Origin: Rhyacophila brunnea
Taxonomy: Eukaryota > Arthropoda > Insecta > Trichoptera > Rhyacophilidae
NCBI GenBank assembly: GCA_022495005.1
Contig: JAGYXB010001569.1
Span: 2,170,001 to 2,234,000, forward strand
Direction of reading: 5' to 3'
Length of the DNA stretch: 64,000 nucleotides
Shown here piece by piece: positions 20,301 through 31,954 of this stretch. The notes under the pieces were generated by a model. The model was not told the origin of the DNA, searched no databases, and saw only the letters and a program-made list of their open reading frames with translations. The position numbers were made by a program, and so were the translations under genes. Every line of letters starts with the position of its first letter. Position 1 is the first letter of the stretch.

Positions 20301-23300
20301 TTCTACACTGTACAAAGGTATATTGTCTGAAAATCAGTAGTATAAACGTATCAATGACATTTCACAGAATAGATAGAGGGTGTGTAATACATCAACTCTA
20401 ATGTGACGCTAGTGTCGCGATGTTTGTATTCATTTTCAACATGCAATTATTGTCATCCTCTATCTCGCTTGGTTGCTCGGCTAGCCGGCTCATATTGAAA
20501 AAAGTCATGCCTGACTGTTCATATCCCAGGATAATCAACACTCGGAATATGACATACCATATTTATCATTACTATCACTTATTGATTTATATATATGTAT
20601 ATTTATCACTTTTTCTTTTTAATTTTGAAGATAAGATCTGTTACACAGAAGTGTGTAATCATATCTGTTTATAAATTGATGATGAATTGGTACAATTACA
20701 AAACAAACGCTGAATATGTCATATAAGATTAAAAGAATTTTTACTTACTTGCTTTTTTTCAATTGGTTGGTCTTTAGCAAGTATGGGCTCTGGTTACTGA
20801 GTTTAATTAGGACAGGCGGAGTTGATATTTTCTTAACATTAAAACCAACATTTTCTTTTTCCACAGACGGGGTACTTCCTCTTGATTGGCTGAAATCGAA
20901 TTAATATTAAGGGTGTTGAATCTATATTTCTAGGGTGACAATCTTATTATAGAAAACTGTGATTACTGACGTCTATTGAAATACATAACAAGAAATTGTT
21001 TATACTAAAATTAAATCGGGAATAAATAAATCGGGTACCCATGGGCCAAACGCACATCACTCTAAAACAAGGGTCGGCATCGTGTCCAAGATTTCAACTT
21101 CTAAAATATAGAAGAGAGTATTTTTAACGCTCCGTCTTCAATCAGAGCAATCTATACAGGAAATAATAATCACTCTGGTGACCACACGAAATTAAACAAT
21201 ATGACACAATAATATCTTACTTACATAATTTGCGATCCCGATTTTTCGAAAAATCTAACCACTGTAACCCCACACCTATTTAATTCACTGCCATTACTTC
21301 TTAAAGATACACTTAACTAAGACCAATACAATTTTTCACAAATTAACATGATGAGGTATACAAAGTCCAGTTTATTGTCCTAAACGACCTAAACCTAACC
21401 TAAAGTTTCAAATTGTACTGGAATGTTTGTTGTGCCTATGCGTAAATTTGATCGTATTCTGGGTGCCTTTTTGTGTAATGATTTTTTATGACGCACTCCC
21501 TAAAAGCCTAAAATAACTGTTAATGTACATTTTAAACATATTATATTGTTTTCGCGTTCAATGCAGAAATACGATTTTTTCCAAGACTCTTTATATTCAC
21601 GAATTCGGACCTGCTTTACATTTTTGGCTACTCATTTTACTTAAATTCAATAGAAGCACGGACAGTCAAATGATTTGTTGTGAGCCAGGTAGGCATGCAA
21701 AGATTGTATGTGATTAGTGCAGTGTTTCCCAACCTTATTTGTGTCATGCCCCACTTCAACGCTTCAAAAATCTCCATTCTCCCCCTATCAACATTTCACA
21801 GTTAACTAATAAATTCTGAAAATAAATGAATTACTTAAAAAAAAAAATGCACATAGGCAATAAATACTATTTTCAATTTTACTTTCGTAAGTAAGTAATT
21901 ACTATTATATTAGATGTACAACTCGGAAAAAAATTAGTGCGATCCTAAGGCATAAAGCCCATTGACGCAGCGAGTGGGGCGCTCGTGCAAAATTTCTACA
22001 AGTGGCGCGTAAATCATCGAAAATACAACGTAATCAAATACGCCAGCGCACACTGGATTTGACGACGCCTTGTGCCCGCCTGCCCCATGAGTCACCGTTT
22101 TTCGCTTCTCAGCGATACGAATTAACGAAAATACAACGTAGTCCATTCATTGAACACGGCAAGCAAAATCACGCTCCTCGAAGCATCGTCGATAAGACGG
22201 GCGAGAAGCCATTATATAAGAACAGTGTACTCTTTGTTTAGTTATTGCGTGTCCGATATTAATTACAAGCCCCGAGAAATAATATAATATTTTTATTGCT
22301 TTGTTATGAGAGACGCTGTAATAATAATTATTTTGTGCTTCTTGGGCCCCTTATTACATAGGTGAAGGGTAATGCGCGGGTGGGAGGGGGCCTACTCAGT
22401 AGTGAGCGCATCGAGCGCTTTTTTGGTGGGCTTTATGCCTAATACTAGATGTGAGCTGCAAAGAGTTTTTATGTGAGGACTAATTTGGTCAATTTTAATC
22501 TTAAATCTCCACAGTTTGTGAACAAAACGATTTTTTTCAGTAACATATCATTTACAGCGCTAAAGCGCCGTATTCAACTAAATATTATGATGGGAATAGC
22601 AACAGTAATTTTCGCGAAAAGTCATGGTTGCAATATAAAAAAAATATTTTCGAAAATGCATTTTTTAACAAAAAAATGTACCAAATATTTGATGATTTGC
22701 ACATTGCCCCCCAAAACATTCAAATTGCCCCCCGGTGGGGCGTACGCCCCACGTTGCGAAACACTGGATTAGTGCATACCGATTATGTAACATGCGGTAT
22801 AAATAAATTGAAATTAACTTTTAACAGAACTGCTCACAAACAAAATATTTTTGCACTGGGGGATTACCCTATTTGGCCTATTTCAATACACAATACTGCT
22901 ATTGTTCTTATCCTACCTTAAATTTTATGTCTTACTCATAAAAAATGAATATGCATGGCGACGATATACAAAAAAAATGTACTAACTAATAAATACATAT
23001 TTGTTAGGTAACTATTTTATGATGTTTAATTACGGTATTTCGTATACTTGTAATAATTATTTTAGTATACCTATCTATTATAATTAAATACTATTATGTT
23101 CCTCAGAAATAAAAAATGATAAAGGAATCACACGGAATAAGTAATTAAAATCATATTAACGTGATGCTATAAATGTGAATAATGACAAATTTAATTGAAT
23201 CTAAAAGAAGTTTGTGTTTCGATAGCTCACTAATCATCTAATACTGTCAACTTCAGTGTTTCCCTCTCCACTAAACACTTGCAAGCGGAATGATTTTGTT

Positions 23301-26300
23301 TACTGAAAATTCTGTGGGCAATTTCTAGATTAGCGTAACTATTTGAGCTCGTAAAGTTGTTATTTTTATTAGTACCTAACTAAAGTCAAGAGTACGCAGT
23401 ATAAAAACGAAAAGTATTAGCGGCATTGTTATTTACCTATGTTCTTTTCTAAATTGAAAATTTCGTAAACATGTCAACTACTGTTTTATATATTATTAAT
23501 TTTATATACAATTTAGAAACATACGATTTTTACAAAATACTTATACTGGGTGGGAAATGAACCCACCCGCAAGTTGTGCTTTCAATAAAGATTACTACAT
23601 TCTTAATTCTTGTGCATTATTTGTTGAAGAAAACATACAATGATGATGTTTCTGAGGTGAATGCAAAGTGTGTCAGTATTGTAGAAGGTTGTTCACTATA
23701 CAGGGATCTGTGAACCTCTACTTAAAGACGGTAGCAAAATATGGTCTATTGCTGTGTGTACGTCTGACAGTTTTTGTAGTTGATTAATTGCACAACCTTA
23801 AAAGACAAGGTGGACAAAGATTTTGATTCAAAAATAGATTGTGTACAATCTCTAATACCAAAGTGCGATCAAGCACAGCGATTATTATAAAACCGGTTGT
23901 ATCAAATTTTAATATAGGACTATCAAGTATACATATTTAATTCACTTGAAAATATATTTTGAGTTGATTGTATGATGAATAGATATCGAATCGAAGTGAA
24001 GTTATTTCTTACCAGTTGGACCAGCTTCGGAAACTTCTTCCGCACCTTTGTGCCAAATGTTGGAAGACAGAATTACAATTTTAATAAAATTATATATTAA
24101 ATCTTAATTATAAGGGAATTATAATTGTAACATGACATATAGGACAATTTTATTTAAAATACTCTATTTCACCTCTCATTTCATAAATAGGTATGAATTC
24201 TGGGCATGGTGCCGACCTCGGCTCTAAAACCCATTGGATTGAGGAAGTCATCAAGTTCGACGAATATATGTGGCAGTAAAAACTAGTGGTAAAGAGTAGC
24301 TAAGGAGGGTCCTTCTTCCAGCAGTGGAACAACCCTGGCTGATGATGATGAAAAACTGAATATATAGAAAACAAGAATTCTTACTTGCATTTTGATTGGT
24401 CGATCTTTGAATAATCAATTGGTATGCAACGCTTCTGGACAGGGGTCTGTTGGAGGAAGCCAGGGCGTGATGATGACGGCTTCTCGTTGTGATGATTTAT
24501 TGGTGCAGGTGGAGGTAATCTTTCCTTCAGCTTAAAATCACCATTTCTACTTTTCACAGATGGGCTATTTTTCCTAGATTGGCCGAAAACATAATTACTA
24601 TTAACCGGTTAACTGCAACGAGCGTCTGTACAATTCCGGAAACGCAGTGCCGGCTATAGAAAATAAGTGTATATGTACGCTCTACTTACACTCGGTATAC
24701 TACACAACGTATATGGTTTTAATAAATCAAACATAATAATATACACAGTGACATCTCTTGGGATCATGGTGTAATACTTACAATAAACACACAGTCGAAC
24801 TTGGTTATTACAAGGAAGATGGGACCGACTGAATTTGCTCATTATAAGCGTTACTCGTTATATCAGAGAAAAGGTATTTTTAAATGAGCGGTCACATAAC
24901 ACAAAAAGTCACAATTCAAACCAAAATACACAATTTAAATTTTTCCCTGAAACAAGCATGGCATTCATAAACTATAAAAGAAGTTGTTTATTGTAATGAA
25001 CGCTGGTAGATACCTAATAACTTCACAAACCTTGGATTTTTTTACATGCAATTTCAACCATATGCGTGTATACTTTTTCAATATTGTCGGCGAAAACACC
25101 AATTAGATAGGTACACTTAACTAGTGTCATAAACGTAATCCTGTCCGGTCGGATTTTATTGCTTACGGTCGAAATGTTTTTGAATGAACGACACATTAAC
25201 AGTTTTAAGAAAATTTTTGACGATATTTTAGCTCGGTATATCTGATAAGTAGCTCGTTACAAAAGTGAATAAATCTATGGAGATAATCATAAACTAAAAT
25301 GTCAACGAATGTTTCCTCGTTACATCCGAGATCTCACTATATCCGTAATCGTAATAACTGAGTTGGGCTGTATTTTATTTTAAAATCAATGTTACATCGG
25401 TTTTAAAAAGAGCTTCATTGCATTAACGAAATGTTTCACTAAGCAGGGTTATCCCACACGTTTGCATGTATGGCGTATATTTTCATCGAGATAATGGAAT
25501 TCCCCGTTGTGCAACTTACCAGTGAGTTTCTGGATTTGTGTTTGATGTATTTAATATTGTGATTTTATAGTTTATTTTTTTTATGATAGTTTTATAATCA
25601 TTACTTGTAGACTTTTGGCAAATTATTATTTCGTAATTTACCGATACGATTTCGTGTTTTTTTATCATTGTAATCTGTATTATGAGTCAATGTTTGCTTA
25701 TTTTATAAGATTTTCGAGTGCCCCCCTACCTATCGCTAGAGTTAAAAGCAGTGTGACGCTCTACAGAATCTTTTTCCAAATGATGTTGCAGATAAAATTA
25801 AGGGTATTCAGTGTATTTTTAGTGATTTTTTGTATTTTAATTTTATATTAAAAACGACAATCAAAATTTGCATCAAACAATCAAATATTTTAAAATGTTA
25901 ATATTCTTAAAGTAAAATGGCGACTTTTTTACCAATAGAGCAAATTTGTGATGTGTGTTTATCTTATTTATAAGATAGTCGCGCCACGCGGGGCCATGCT
26001 ACAAGAGTACTAATTCATGTTTGTTTTTTATTAAAAGAGTGAATACCTATGTTTATTTTTCTGTGTGTCATCCGAGATGGGTGGCAGGTCCTCCATGAAA
26101 TCGGAGCCACCAGAGGAAGAAGTGTCCATTTCATAATCACTATCAACATGCTGATCGTCTTTGGAGACTGTTTTCAAACCATCATCATCGCATAAATCCA
26201 AACCTGTGGACATATTTCTAGACGATTTTGATGATCCTGAAATATAAGGAACAATTTTTAATAATCTAAGAACCTATTGGAAAAATTCCTAGAAACAGTG

Positions 26301-28413
26301 TTCAGGTGATTACACTTACCCATTTAGCTATTGATCCGACTGACATTTGTTTATATTTATAACTATGCTATCTGAGATATTTCAATTTCCAAGGTTTAAA
26401 GTCATGGTATCCCTCATTATAACGGTTTAACCTTTTGGAGTTTATGCATTTTATAACAATTATTGTTCAACCAATGCCACGCGGTGAGTGATGTATTTTT
26501 TTTATAAAACTGTAAGGAGAAAAGCCAACGATGGCCGAGCCGTATAAACGTTGACTTATAATGTCGTGAGTCCCAGGTTCGAATCATGGGGCATGGCAAA
26601 TACACATAGACTGTGGAAAGGGAAAATGGCGTAATCCACACAGATCAAATTTTACAGGAGGCACAAAAATGTTTATGTTATGGTTTTCGGTCAAAGTTAA
26701 AACACAAAATCGACATAACCTTAAAGTGCATGATAATTAATAATTTGATTCTTATATCTTTAATCTGATATTAATTATTGAGTTAATTAAAAAAAAAACA
26801 ACAAAAAAGATGGTTAAGCCGTTATTCGCATGTCACTTCTTCTTTTTTTTTTTTAAATTGATAGCTAAATTTAGATAATAATTCGGTATTAATTGCAGCT
26901 TACATCCTTTGGACACAATGTGTATTTCGTCGTGTACAACGTTATTATGCAATAAAACCTATTTTGAAAAAACTGTGGGTTACGCTCTTTTACTTTTATA
27001 CAGTCGACATATTTTTAAATTTGTGTTTGGAGTCAGAGTATGGACCTAATAGGTTGAACAAGTGGTTAACAACCATTTCTCGTAAAAAAAAATCTGTTAA
27101 TACAAACCTCCGCTCTGTGGAGGCCCATATGATCCTATCAGGATCGGGCATGGTCAAATGAAGAATGAAAAAAAACAGAAAAGTGCACTTTTAGCAGTAT
27201 TAGTTTGTATTCTAATCTTTTTGGTTTCAATTGATATTATAAGATACCTATATTACTGTATTGATGTTTGACTTTCTGCTGCGCTTTCTCGACTTGACTC
27301 TTAAACTTGACAACATCTCGCAGTTTTTTGATGCACGCCTCGCAGATAAAGTAGACATCTTCTGATTTATCGCCAAGACTGTTTCCCAACTGAAACCAAA
27401 TCAAATATTTCGGTTTTGTTTTGGCATAACCTGATGACTGGAAAATGTTGAATTTACAAGAGAGCAATTTTAAACAGGCATCATTTTGATGCCACGACTG
27501 CAAAGAATTTCAAGGGACATACAAGCGTATAATATAAACATAATAATATAATAGGAATAGACTTACATACCCATTAATTTATTTTATTATCAGCTATCGA
27601 ATTGCAAAACCTTTTTATCAATATGTCAACTCGAAAAATATTGCACGATTGCTTTTATTTTGAAAATATCATGTAGAATTGACATGAAATTGGAAAAGTA
27701 TGTAAATTAGAAAGAATGAAAAATAGTCTCTCTCTCTAGTTGATTGGCTAGGTCATGGCTGAGCTCTGATTGGTCATTGAACTGGCCTTGTGTCATTGCG
27801 ACTTCGTGTGTTATCGTACAGCCATCTATTGAGGTTATTAAGCATTTCTGATGCTTTAAGTGGTCACGATCGCTGTATGGAAGATACAACCCCCTGGATA
27901 ATCTTCTTCTTCGGCCATATACGCCCCTTAGTTGGAGCATATGGACAGCACGAGGCACCTCCAAGAATCCCTGTCACTCGCCAGTCTTCTTGCATCGTTC
28001 CAGGTCAAACCAGCATCCCGTAGCTCCGCCGTATACACTATATAAATAACATTTAGAGGCTTTCCAGGACGCCGGAATCCGGTTGGATCCTGGATAATAA
28101 GTACTTTAATAAATCCATTCACGTGTAAACAGGGTATAAACCAAACCAACATCAACACTATCGTTTGATTTACCTCAGTACATTTAAAAATTTACTGTTC
28201 GCGGGAATGTGATTTCTTTAGAAATTGAATTTCATTTGTTCTCACCTGCATGCAGAAGCAATAGTCCAGCATCTCTGAATACACCTCATATCTTCCATTG
28301 TGATAATGTTTTTTAATCATGTCTTTTAGGTTATTTTCATCTGTAGACATACAAGTCTGACAAAAGTCCTGCGCATCGTCGGAAGCTGAAGCATCGAAGT
28401 CTTCCAGCATCAT
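16932..28413 (-). CDS. Gene B: ZAD and C2H2 zinc-finger transcription factor, 8 exons
   Basis: Exons on minus: 28413-28246, 27389-27257, 26236-26047, 24573-24385, 20889-20749, 19962-19846, 18905-18657, 17382-16932; 1638 nt, 545 residues. All introns are GT-AG and phases are continuous. Exons 1-2 form a ZAD (FCQTC ... ICEAC), exon 3 is acidic, exons 4-6 are Ser/Pro-rich linkers, and exons 7-8 hold eight C2H2 fingers, some split across introns. Fingers 6-8 are joined by TGER and TGEK linkers. ZAD dimerises and C2H2 arrays bind DNA, so a nuclear DNA-binding regulator is expected. It is a close paralogue of gene C, head to head with it about 6 kb away. Target genes cannot be read from sequence. 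Confidence 0.92.
17429..17617. mobile_element. Small MITE in intron 7 of gene B
   Basis: Ends ctagtggcggtaggc and gccgccactg are imperfect inverted repeats, related to the CAGTGGCGAAGGGTGG family at 40623-41396. The TSD is unclear. Confidence 0.5.
18657..18905 (-). CDS. Gene B exon 7: zinc fingers 1-3
   Basis: 249 nt, as in gene C. Finger 1 is split: its first Cys comes from exon 6 (QLKC) and the second from this exon (LCKVTF). HMPSHFPNYTCE is shared with gene C. It ends FKPYK with the codon split before finger 4. Confidence 0.93.
19087..19468. mobile_element. MITE with AGTTATAACTCACAT ends, in intron 6 of gene B
   Basis: Left agttataactcacat and right atgtgagttatgact are near-perfect inverted repeats about 380 bp apart. 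The interior is AT-rich and non-coding. Confidence 0.6.
19474..19660. mobile_element. hAT end fragment
   Basis: Starts ccaggggtcggcagtttg and contains agagagccacat, resembling the hAT copy at 5674-6510. No partner end was found. Confidence 0.5.
19846..19962 (-). CDS. Gene B exon 6: linker module with first Cys of finger 1
   Basis: 117 nt, phase 2 to 2. Ser-rich start, basic RPRRRGRF, then LPYKLEIGQLKC with the codon split at the donor gtaag. Gene C exon 6 ends MPYKVESGQLKC. Confidence 0.9.
20749..20889 (-). CDS. Gene B exon 5: linker module
   Basis: 141 nt, phase 2 to 2, acceptor atttcag. It begins QSRGSTPSVEKENV, matching the QSRGSSLSVKK start of gene C exon 5, and ends KTNQLKKS, a decayed version of the QLKC ending. 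Confidence 0.85.
21720..22766. mobile_element. hAT element with CAGTGTTTCCCAACC ends and a nested insertion
   Basis: Left CAGTGTTTCCCAACC, right end gcgaaacactg, with a perfect 8-bp TSD gattagtg (21712-21719 and 22767-22774). C-rich 'ccccc' blocks lie just inside both ends. It lies in intron 4 of gene B and carries another element at 21946-22442. Confidence 0.85.
21946..22442. mobile_element. Nested element with aaggcataaagccca ends
   Basis: Left aaggcataaagccca and right tgggctttatgcct are inverted repeats inside the hAT copy. The interior repeats 'cgaaaatacaacgta' twice. The TSD is not clear. Confidence 0.6.
22775..24190. other. Intron 4 of gene B, unassigned part
   Basis: AT-rich with no element ends or frames I can support. 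Confidence 0.5.
24195..24355 (+). mobile_element. LINE 3' tail
   Basis: Decayed 'gtgccgacctcggctc', then 'cttccagcagtggaac' and a gctgatgatgatg end, a common lepidopteran LINE tail. Confidence 0.55.
24385..24573 (-). CDS. Gene B exon 4: linker module
   Basis: 189 nt, phase 2 to 2. It encodes NSPSVKSRNGDFKLKERL, then PINHHNEKPSSSRPGF and DQSKC at the donor. It resembles gene C exon 5 (SLSVKK, SINHQNKKLTSSG). The acceptor is the 'tctag' inside ggccaatctag, nine bases downstream of the position used in exon 5 of both genes. Confidence 0.85.
24792..25370. mobile_element. Pogo-like MITE with CAGTCGAAC ends, copy 1
   Basis: Ends cagtcgaacttggtta and taactgagttgggctg. Copies lie at 42995-43577 (TA flanks) and 49709-50281 (one end lost). 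In intron 3 of gene B. Confidence 0.75.
26047..26236 (-). CDS. Gene B exon 3: acidic linker
   Basis: 190 nt, phase 1 to 2, acceptor atttcag, donor ag|gtatt. Asp/Ser/Glu-rich (LCDDDGLKTVSKDDQHVDSD). Same length and phases as gene C exon 3. Confidence 0.9.
26525..26660 (+). mobile_element. tRNA-derived SINE head
   Basis: Contains an A-box-like atggccgagccgt and a B box ggttcgaatca (26576-26586) about 45 nt apart, but no cloverleaf, so it is a SINE rather than a tRNA gene. In intron 2 of gene B. Confidence 0.65.
26985..27165 (+). mobile_element. SINE tail
   Basis: Matches 40945-41100 ('gagtatggacctaatagg', 'aacaaccatttctcg', 'ctctgtggagg'), the tail of the same SINE family. Confidence 0.6.
27257..27389 (-). 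CDS. Gene B exon 2: second half of ZAD
   Basis: 133 nt, acceptor ggtttcag, donor a|gtaata. Encodes EDVYFICEACIKKLRDVVKF with the second Cys pair. Confidence 0.93.
27897..28060. mobile_element. LINE fragment in intron 1 of gene B
   Basis: 'cttcttcttcggccatatac' through 'cttcttgcatcgttcc' is GC-rich and resembles the end region of lepidopteran LINEs, with no intact frame. Confidence 0.35.
28246..28413 (-). CDS. Gene B exon 1: first half of ZAD
   Basis: 56 codons from MMLEDFDASASDDA, CQTC pair at residues 18-21, EVYSEMLDYCFCMQ, donor gtgaga, phase 0. The start is well placed 17 residues before the CQTC pair. Confidence 0.93.
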
Positions 28414-29039
28414 ATTGGAAATATATTCAAGATGAATGCCCAGCGTTCACGGTTTGAACGATAATTCTATTATGCTATCTAAACGATTTGGCGAGTGGAC
28501 TTTTTGACAGTTCTAACATTGTTATATTTATTATAAATAGTCGTTAAAGGCTAACCGGAGACTGGCAAATTTATACAAAGTTGTTTAATTATTTTTCATT
28601 ACATCTCAATCGCATTTTTTTACATACATACTGCAGGAATAATGGAAATTATAATGCAATAATTTCACTTTCAAGTTTGAAAGTCATTAAAATGTTTATT
28701 ATTATTTTATCAGATACTGTCATAGACAAAATTTGATACTCTATCCAGTATTGCCATAAGTGGCCATAAGCATCAATAATCTTCGCTAGCTAAAATATAT
28801 CATTCTTTTTGTTCTTTATTCTGATTATTAATTAATAATCATATTATTATCTACAAAGAGATTGAATGACTGGAGAGGGAACACGCCATCATTTATGTAC
28901 TAAAAAATACGAATCGGAGAAAGACAGTTGGTAATGTTGGTATTCTGGAGCTACTACATCAAGTTCGTGTGGTAAAACAACATGGCGGATATAATATTGT
29001 TATTCTATATTTTCGTCAACGTTTTAAGTAAAAAAAAAC
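28414..29039. promoter_or_regulatory. Upstream region of gene B and of the THAP fragment
   Basis: Divergent spacer between gene B (minus) and the THAP exon (plus). No clear TATA box or other core element stands out; AT-rich with no coding frames. Confidence 0.3.
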
Positions 29040-29101
29040 ATGGCCTCTTGCAGTGCAATAGGATGCAAAGCCAGGAGAAATGCCGGTGTATCTTTTCACA
29101 T
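29040..29101 (+). CDS. THAP exon 1
   Basis: MASCSAIGCKARRNAGVSFH, then a split codon at donor at|gtattt. Contains the first two zinc ligands. Confidence 0.7.
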
Positions 29102-31954
29102 GTATTTATAATAATAATATTACATTTTTCTTTACGTTTAATGACAAAGAAGTGTTGTATTATTATGCGTTACTAGCTGAGCCAGCTGGCTCTCGCCAGT
29201 CTGTCTCGCTAGGTCTTGCAGACGGCTTGGCGGTGTTGGATTTTCATATAATTGTGAAGTATGCATAGATGGCGCCATAGTTTTCTCTTCGGGATGGGTT
29301 TTTTATTCACGTCAGACAGTTTGACATTTCGCTGATAGTAGTAGAATGAGGTTGCGGAATCCTTCATCCAGCAGTGGATTGATCCTAGTTGATGATGATA
29401 ATGATAACGATATGAGTATGTAGATAAATATAATATCACCAATTTTGATAAATACAGCAATTCAAATGAGAGAAAGGAGTAGAATCAGGGTAGGGAGGCC
29501 TTTATCCAGCAGTGGATTGGTTCAGGTCGATGATTATGATGACGATATGAATATGAGAATAAATATAATATCACCGATTTTGATAAAATACAGGAATTCA
29601 AATGACAGAAAGGAATAGAATCAGGCTAGGGAGGCCTTTATCCAGCAGTGGATTGATCCTGGTTGATAATGATTTAAATAATATGTATAACACCAATTAT
29701 TGTTGAATAACTTTTAAATATTTTTGGGCTATATGAGCTAATGGAATGTATATACGTTTCATTAGTTTAAAAAATTATCATTTAACAGCCATAAAAAAAA
29801 TGTTACGTTATCAAATTTTGAAATAATAATAGTATATTATACTATGGTTGATCCAGTGTTGCCATGTCTACTGAAATTTCAGTAGATCTACTGAAATTTT
29901 TGTCAGGAAAAGAAGAAATTATAATATTTGTGATGAACAAAAGTCACTTTTTACATGATTTTTCAAAAGACACTTGTGAGATTATTTCAATATGCACGCT
30001 TTTACCAAACACAATCGCTGAATTTCATACATTTTTGTCAATCTACTGATATTTTGAAGAAAAAATCTACTGAACTTGAAAAATTTTAGTTGGCAACACT
30101 GGTTGATACCTTTTAAATATTTTTGGGTTATAATGAGCTAATTAAATGTATATAAGTTTAATTGTAAATTAACTGATGATTCTTTTAATAATAAACTTGA
30201 AATGATTTACGCATGACCTTTTTTGATGTTATACACTTCTAAATTGACATACAAAGAATTGTCTACCCAAGTGCGCCATTTTACCCATTAATATCATCAT
30301 TGTTTACAATAAATTAATATTATTAGTTATTGTTATTCTTATTAGTTTTAAATCATATACAATAAACCACATTTTTCAAAATCTACTGATATTTTATGAA
30401 ATCTACTGAATTTTTTGTCAAAAACTACTGAATTTTTAAATTTTGACTTGGCAACACTGGGTTGATCGCATAGTTTGATACCTTTTAAATATTTTTGGGT
30501 TATAATGAGCTAATTAAATGTATATAAGTTTCATTGGTTAAAAAAAAAATCATTCAACAGCCTTACAAAAAAAAAAAAAACAAAAGTGACATCAAATTTT
30601 ATAATATTATTCTTTGCGTTGAAATAATGACGATACGTGCGCGCCCGCAGTGAAATGAAATAAACATTTTTAATGTGAATTCGTATAAATGTTATTGTTT
30701 ATTTGAATAATTATAGTTATATATAGGTACTTGCTATAAATGTGAGTTATTATATAGTGATGTGCATCTTTAAAATCATTATAAGACGTAAATAATCTCA
30801 GCTACAACTTCGTAATGATGTCGGATGGTAGTTTTTAAAAGTGATTTTTTTGTGACTGTGTTGAGTTTTATAAAATTGTGCTCATTTCGAATTACAGCCA
30901 TTCGAATGCATCCGATAAGTAAATATGTGGTGGGTAAATTGGGATAATGTATTTAAGTACACATAGCGTGATAAATACGTAGTGTCAAAAGAATTCCTTT
31001 CCGTCAGAGGTGTAGAAACTTAACTAAAAACAAAGAACTTAATTCATAAAAAAATAAATAAATCAGTTCTAATATGTTTATCGGTTTATCTTATTATGAT
31101 TAGTTTGTAAAAATCGATTGTATATATCGGTTAAAACGCATTTTAAATTTAAAGCGGCCATCTTTAGTTAGTCGGTTTGAGTGTTGCAAACATTGTGAAA
31201 AAATAAATTCCCGACATAATCAGTTGTCAATAAAGTGGCGTGTCGCTGGAAAATGTATCGGGAAATGAATAAAAATCACCGATTTCGAGTGGAATTTCGT
31301 CAAACGGCAGCTGTCAACTATGAAAAAGCTATTTTTAACGATCCGAGAACCGACTTTTTTTTAACCCATCGGACGTGACGAATATGGCACACATTCGCTC
31401 GCAAAAACGGGCAAAGATGTAGGATAATAATATATAGGAGATTATTCGGTAAAACAATGTTTATTAATGGAAGAATACAAATGAGTAACAGCATTTCGGA
31501 ACAATATGCATACTATTAATTATTTATATATTGATAGTTTTTCCTAAAAGATCTTTTACAATAACAATTCACACTTTTACATCAAACGTCAACGTTTATT
31601 GCGAAAAATCCAGGGCCGTATGCATAATATTATTTTGAACCCAAAATATACGATGTGTTTTTCAAAGTAAAACTGTTAGTGCTAGTTAATGACATTCATT
31701 ATTTACATAGATTTTATATTTCATTTCAGAGTTAAATATATTTTTAAGAATACCAAACAAAATTTTTTATTTATATGAAGTATGTAATGGAGTGTAACAA
31801 TTTTATAATGTTATATAAATTAAATTATTTCAGATTTCCGAAAAATAAAGTTCTTCGGAAATTGTGGATTGATGCAGTCGGGCGGGAGAGCTGGGTGCCA
31901 TCTAAATATTCATTACTGTGTGGGAAGCATTTCTCGGAAAGTGAAGTTAAATGA
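29040..31954 (+). CDS. Solitary THAP-domain gene or gene fragment, 2 exons
   Basis: Exon 1 29040-29101 and exon 2 31834-31954 (acceptor atttcag) join in phase 2 to give a complete C2CH THAP zinc-binding domain: CSAIGC in exon 1, then LRKLWIDAVGRESW and LCGKHF in exon 2. THAP domains bind DNA and are shared by host regulators and P-element transposases. The frame stops at TGA 31952-31954 just after the domain, giving about 60 residues. A donor-like gtgaag at 31941 could skip that stop. No transposase or AVPTIF motif follows. It could be a truncated gene or a P-element relic. Confidence 0.6.
29340..29670. repeat. Minisatellite derived from a LINE tail (about 137-bp units)
   Basis: 'ccagcagtggattg' recurs at 29368, 29506 and 29642 (spacing 138 and 136), each followed by a gatgatgat block and 'aaatataatatcacc.attttga'. 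Lies within the intron of the THAP fragment. Confidence 0.8.
29854..30459. mobile_element. MITE with CAGTGTTGCCA ends and 'ctactgaaattt' interior
   Basis: Left cagtgttgccatg, right ttggcaacactg, perfect 8-bp TSD ggttgatc (29846-29853 and 30460-30467). An internal 'ttggcaacactggttgatac' near 30090-30110 shows it is two copies partly fused. Confidence 0.75.
31834..31954 (+). CDS. THAP exon 2
   Basis: Acceptor tatttcag. Encodes FPKNKVLRKLWIDAVGRESW then SKYSLLCGKHF, completing the C2CH ligands, then TGA. Confidence 0.7.

Noticed and set aside
26525..26600. tRNA gene
   Set aside because: A and B boxes are present, but the arms do not pair into a cloverleaf and the sequence runs into a SINE tail.
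29340..29670. CRISPR-like array
   Set aside because: The repeats are long (about 137 bp) with no short unique spacers, and the genome is an animal's; it is a LINE-tail minisatellite.
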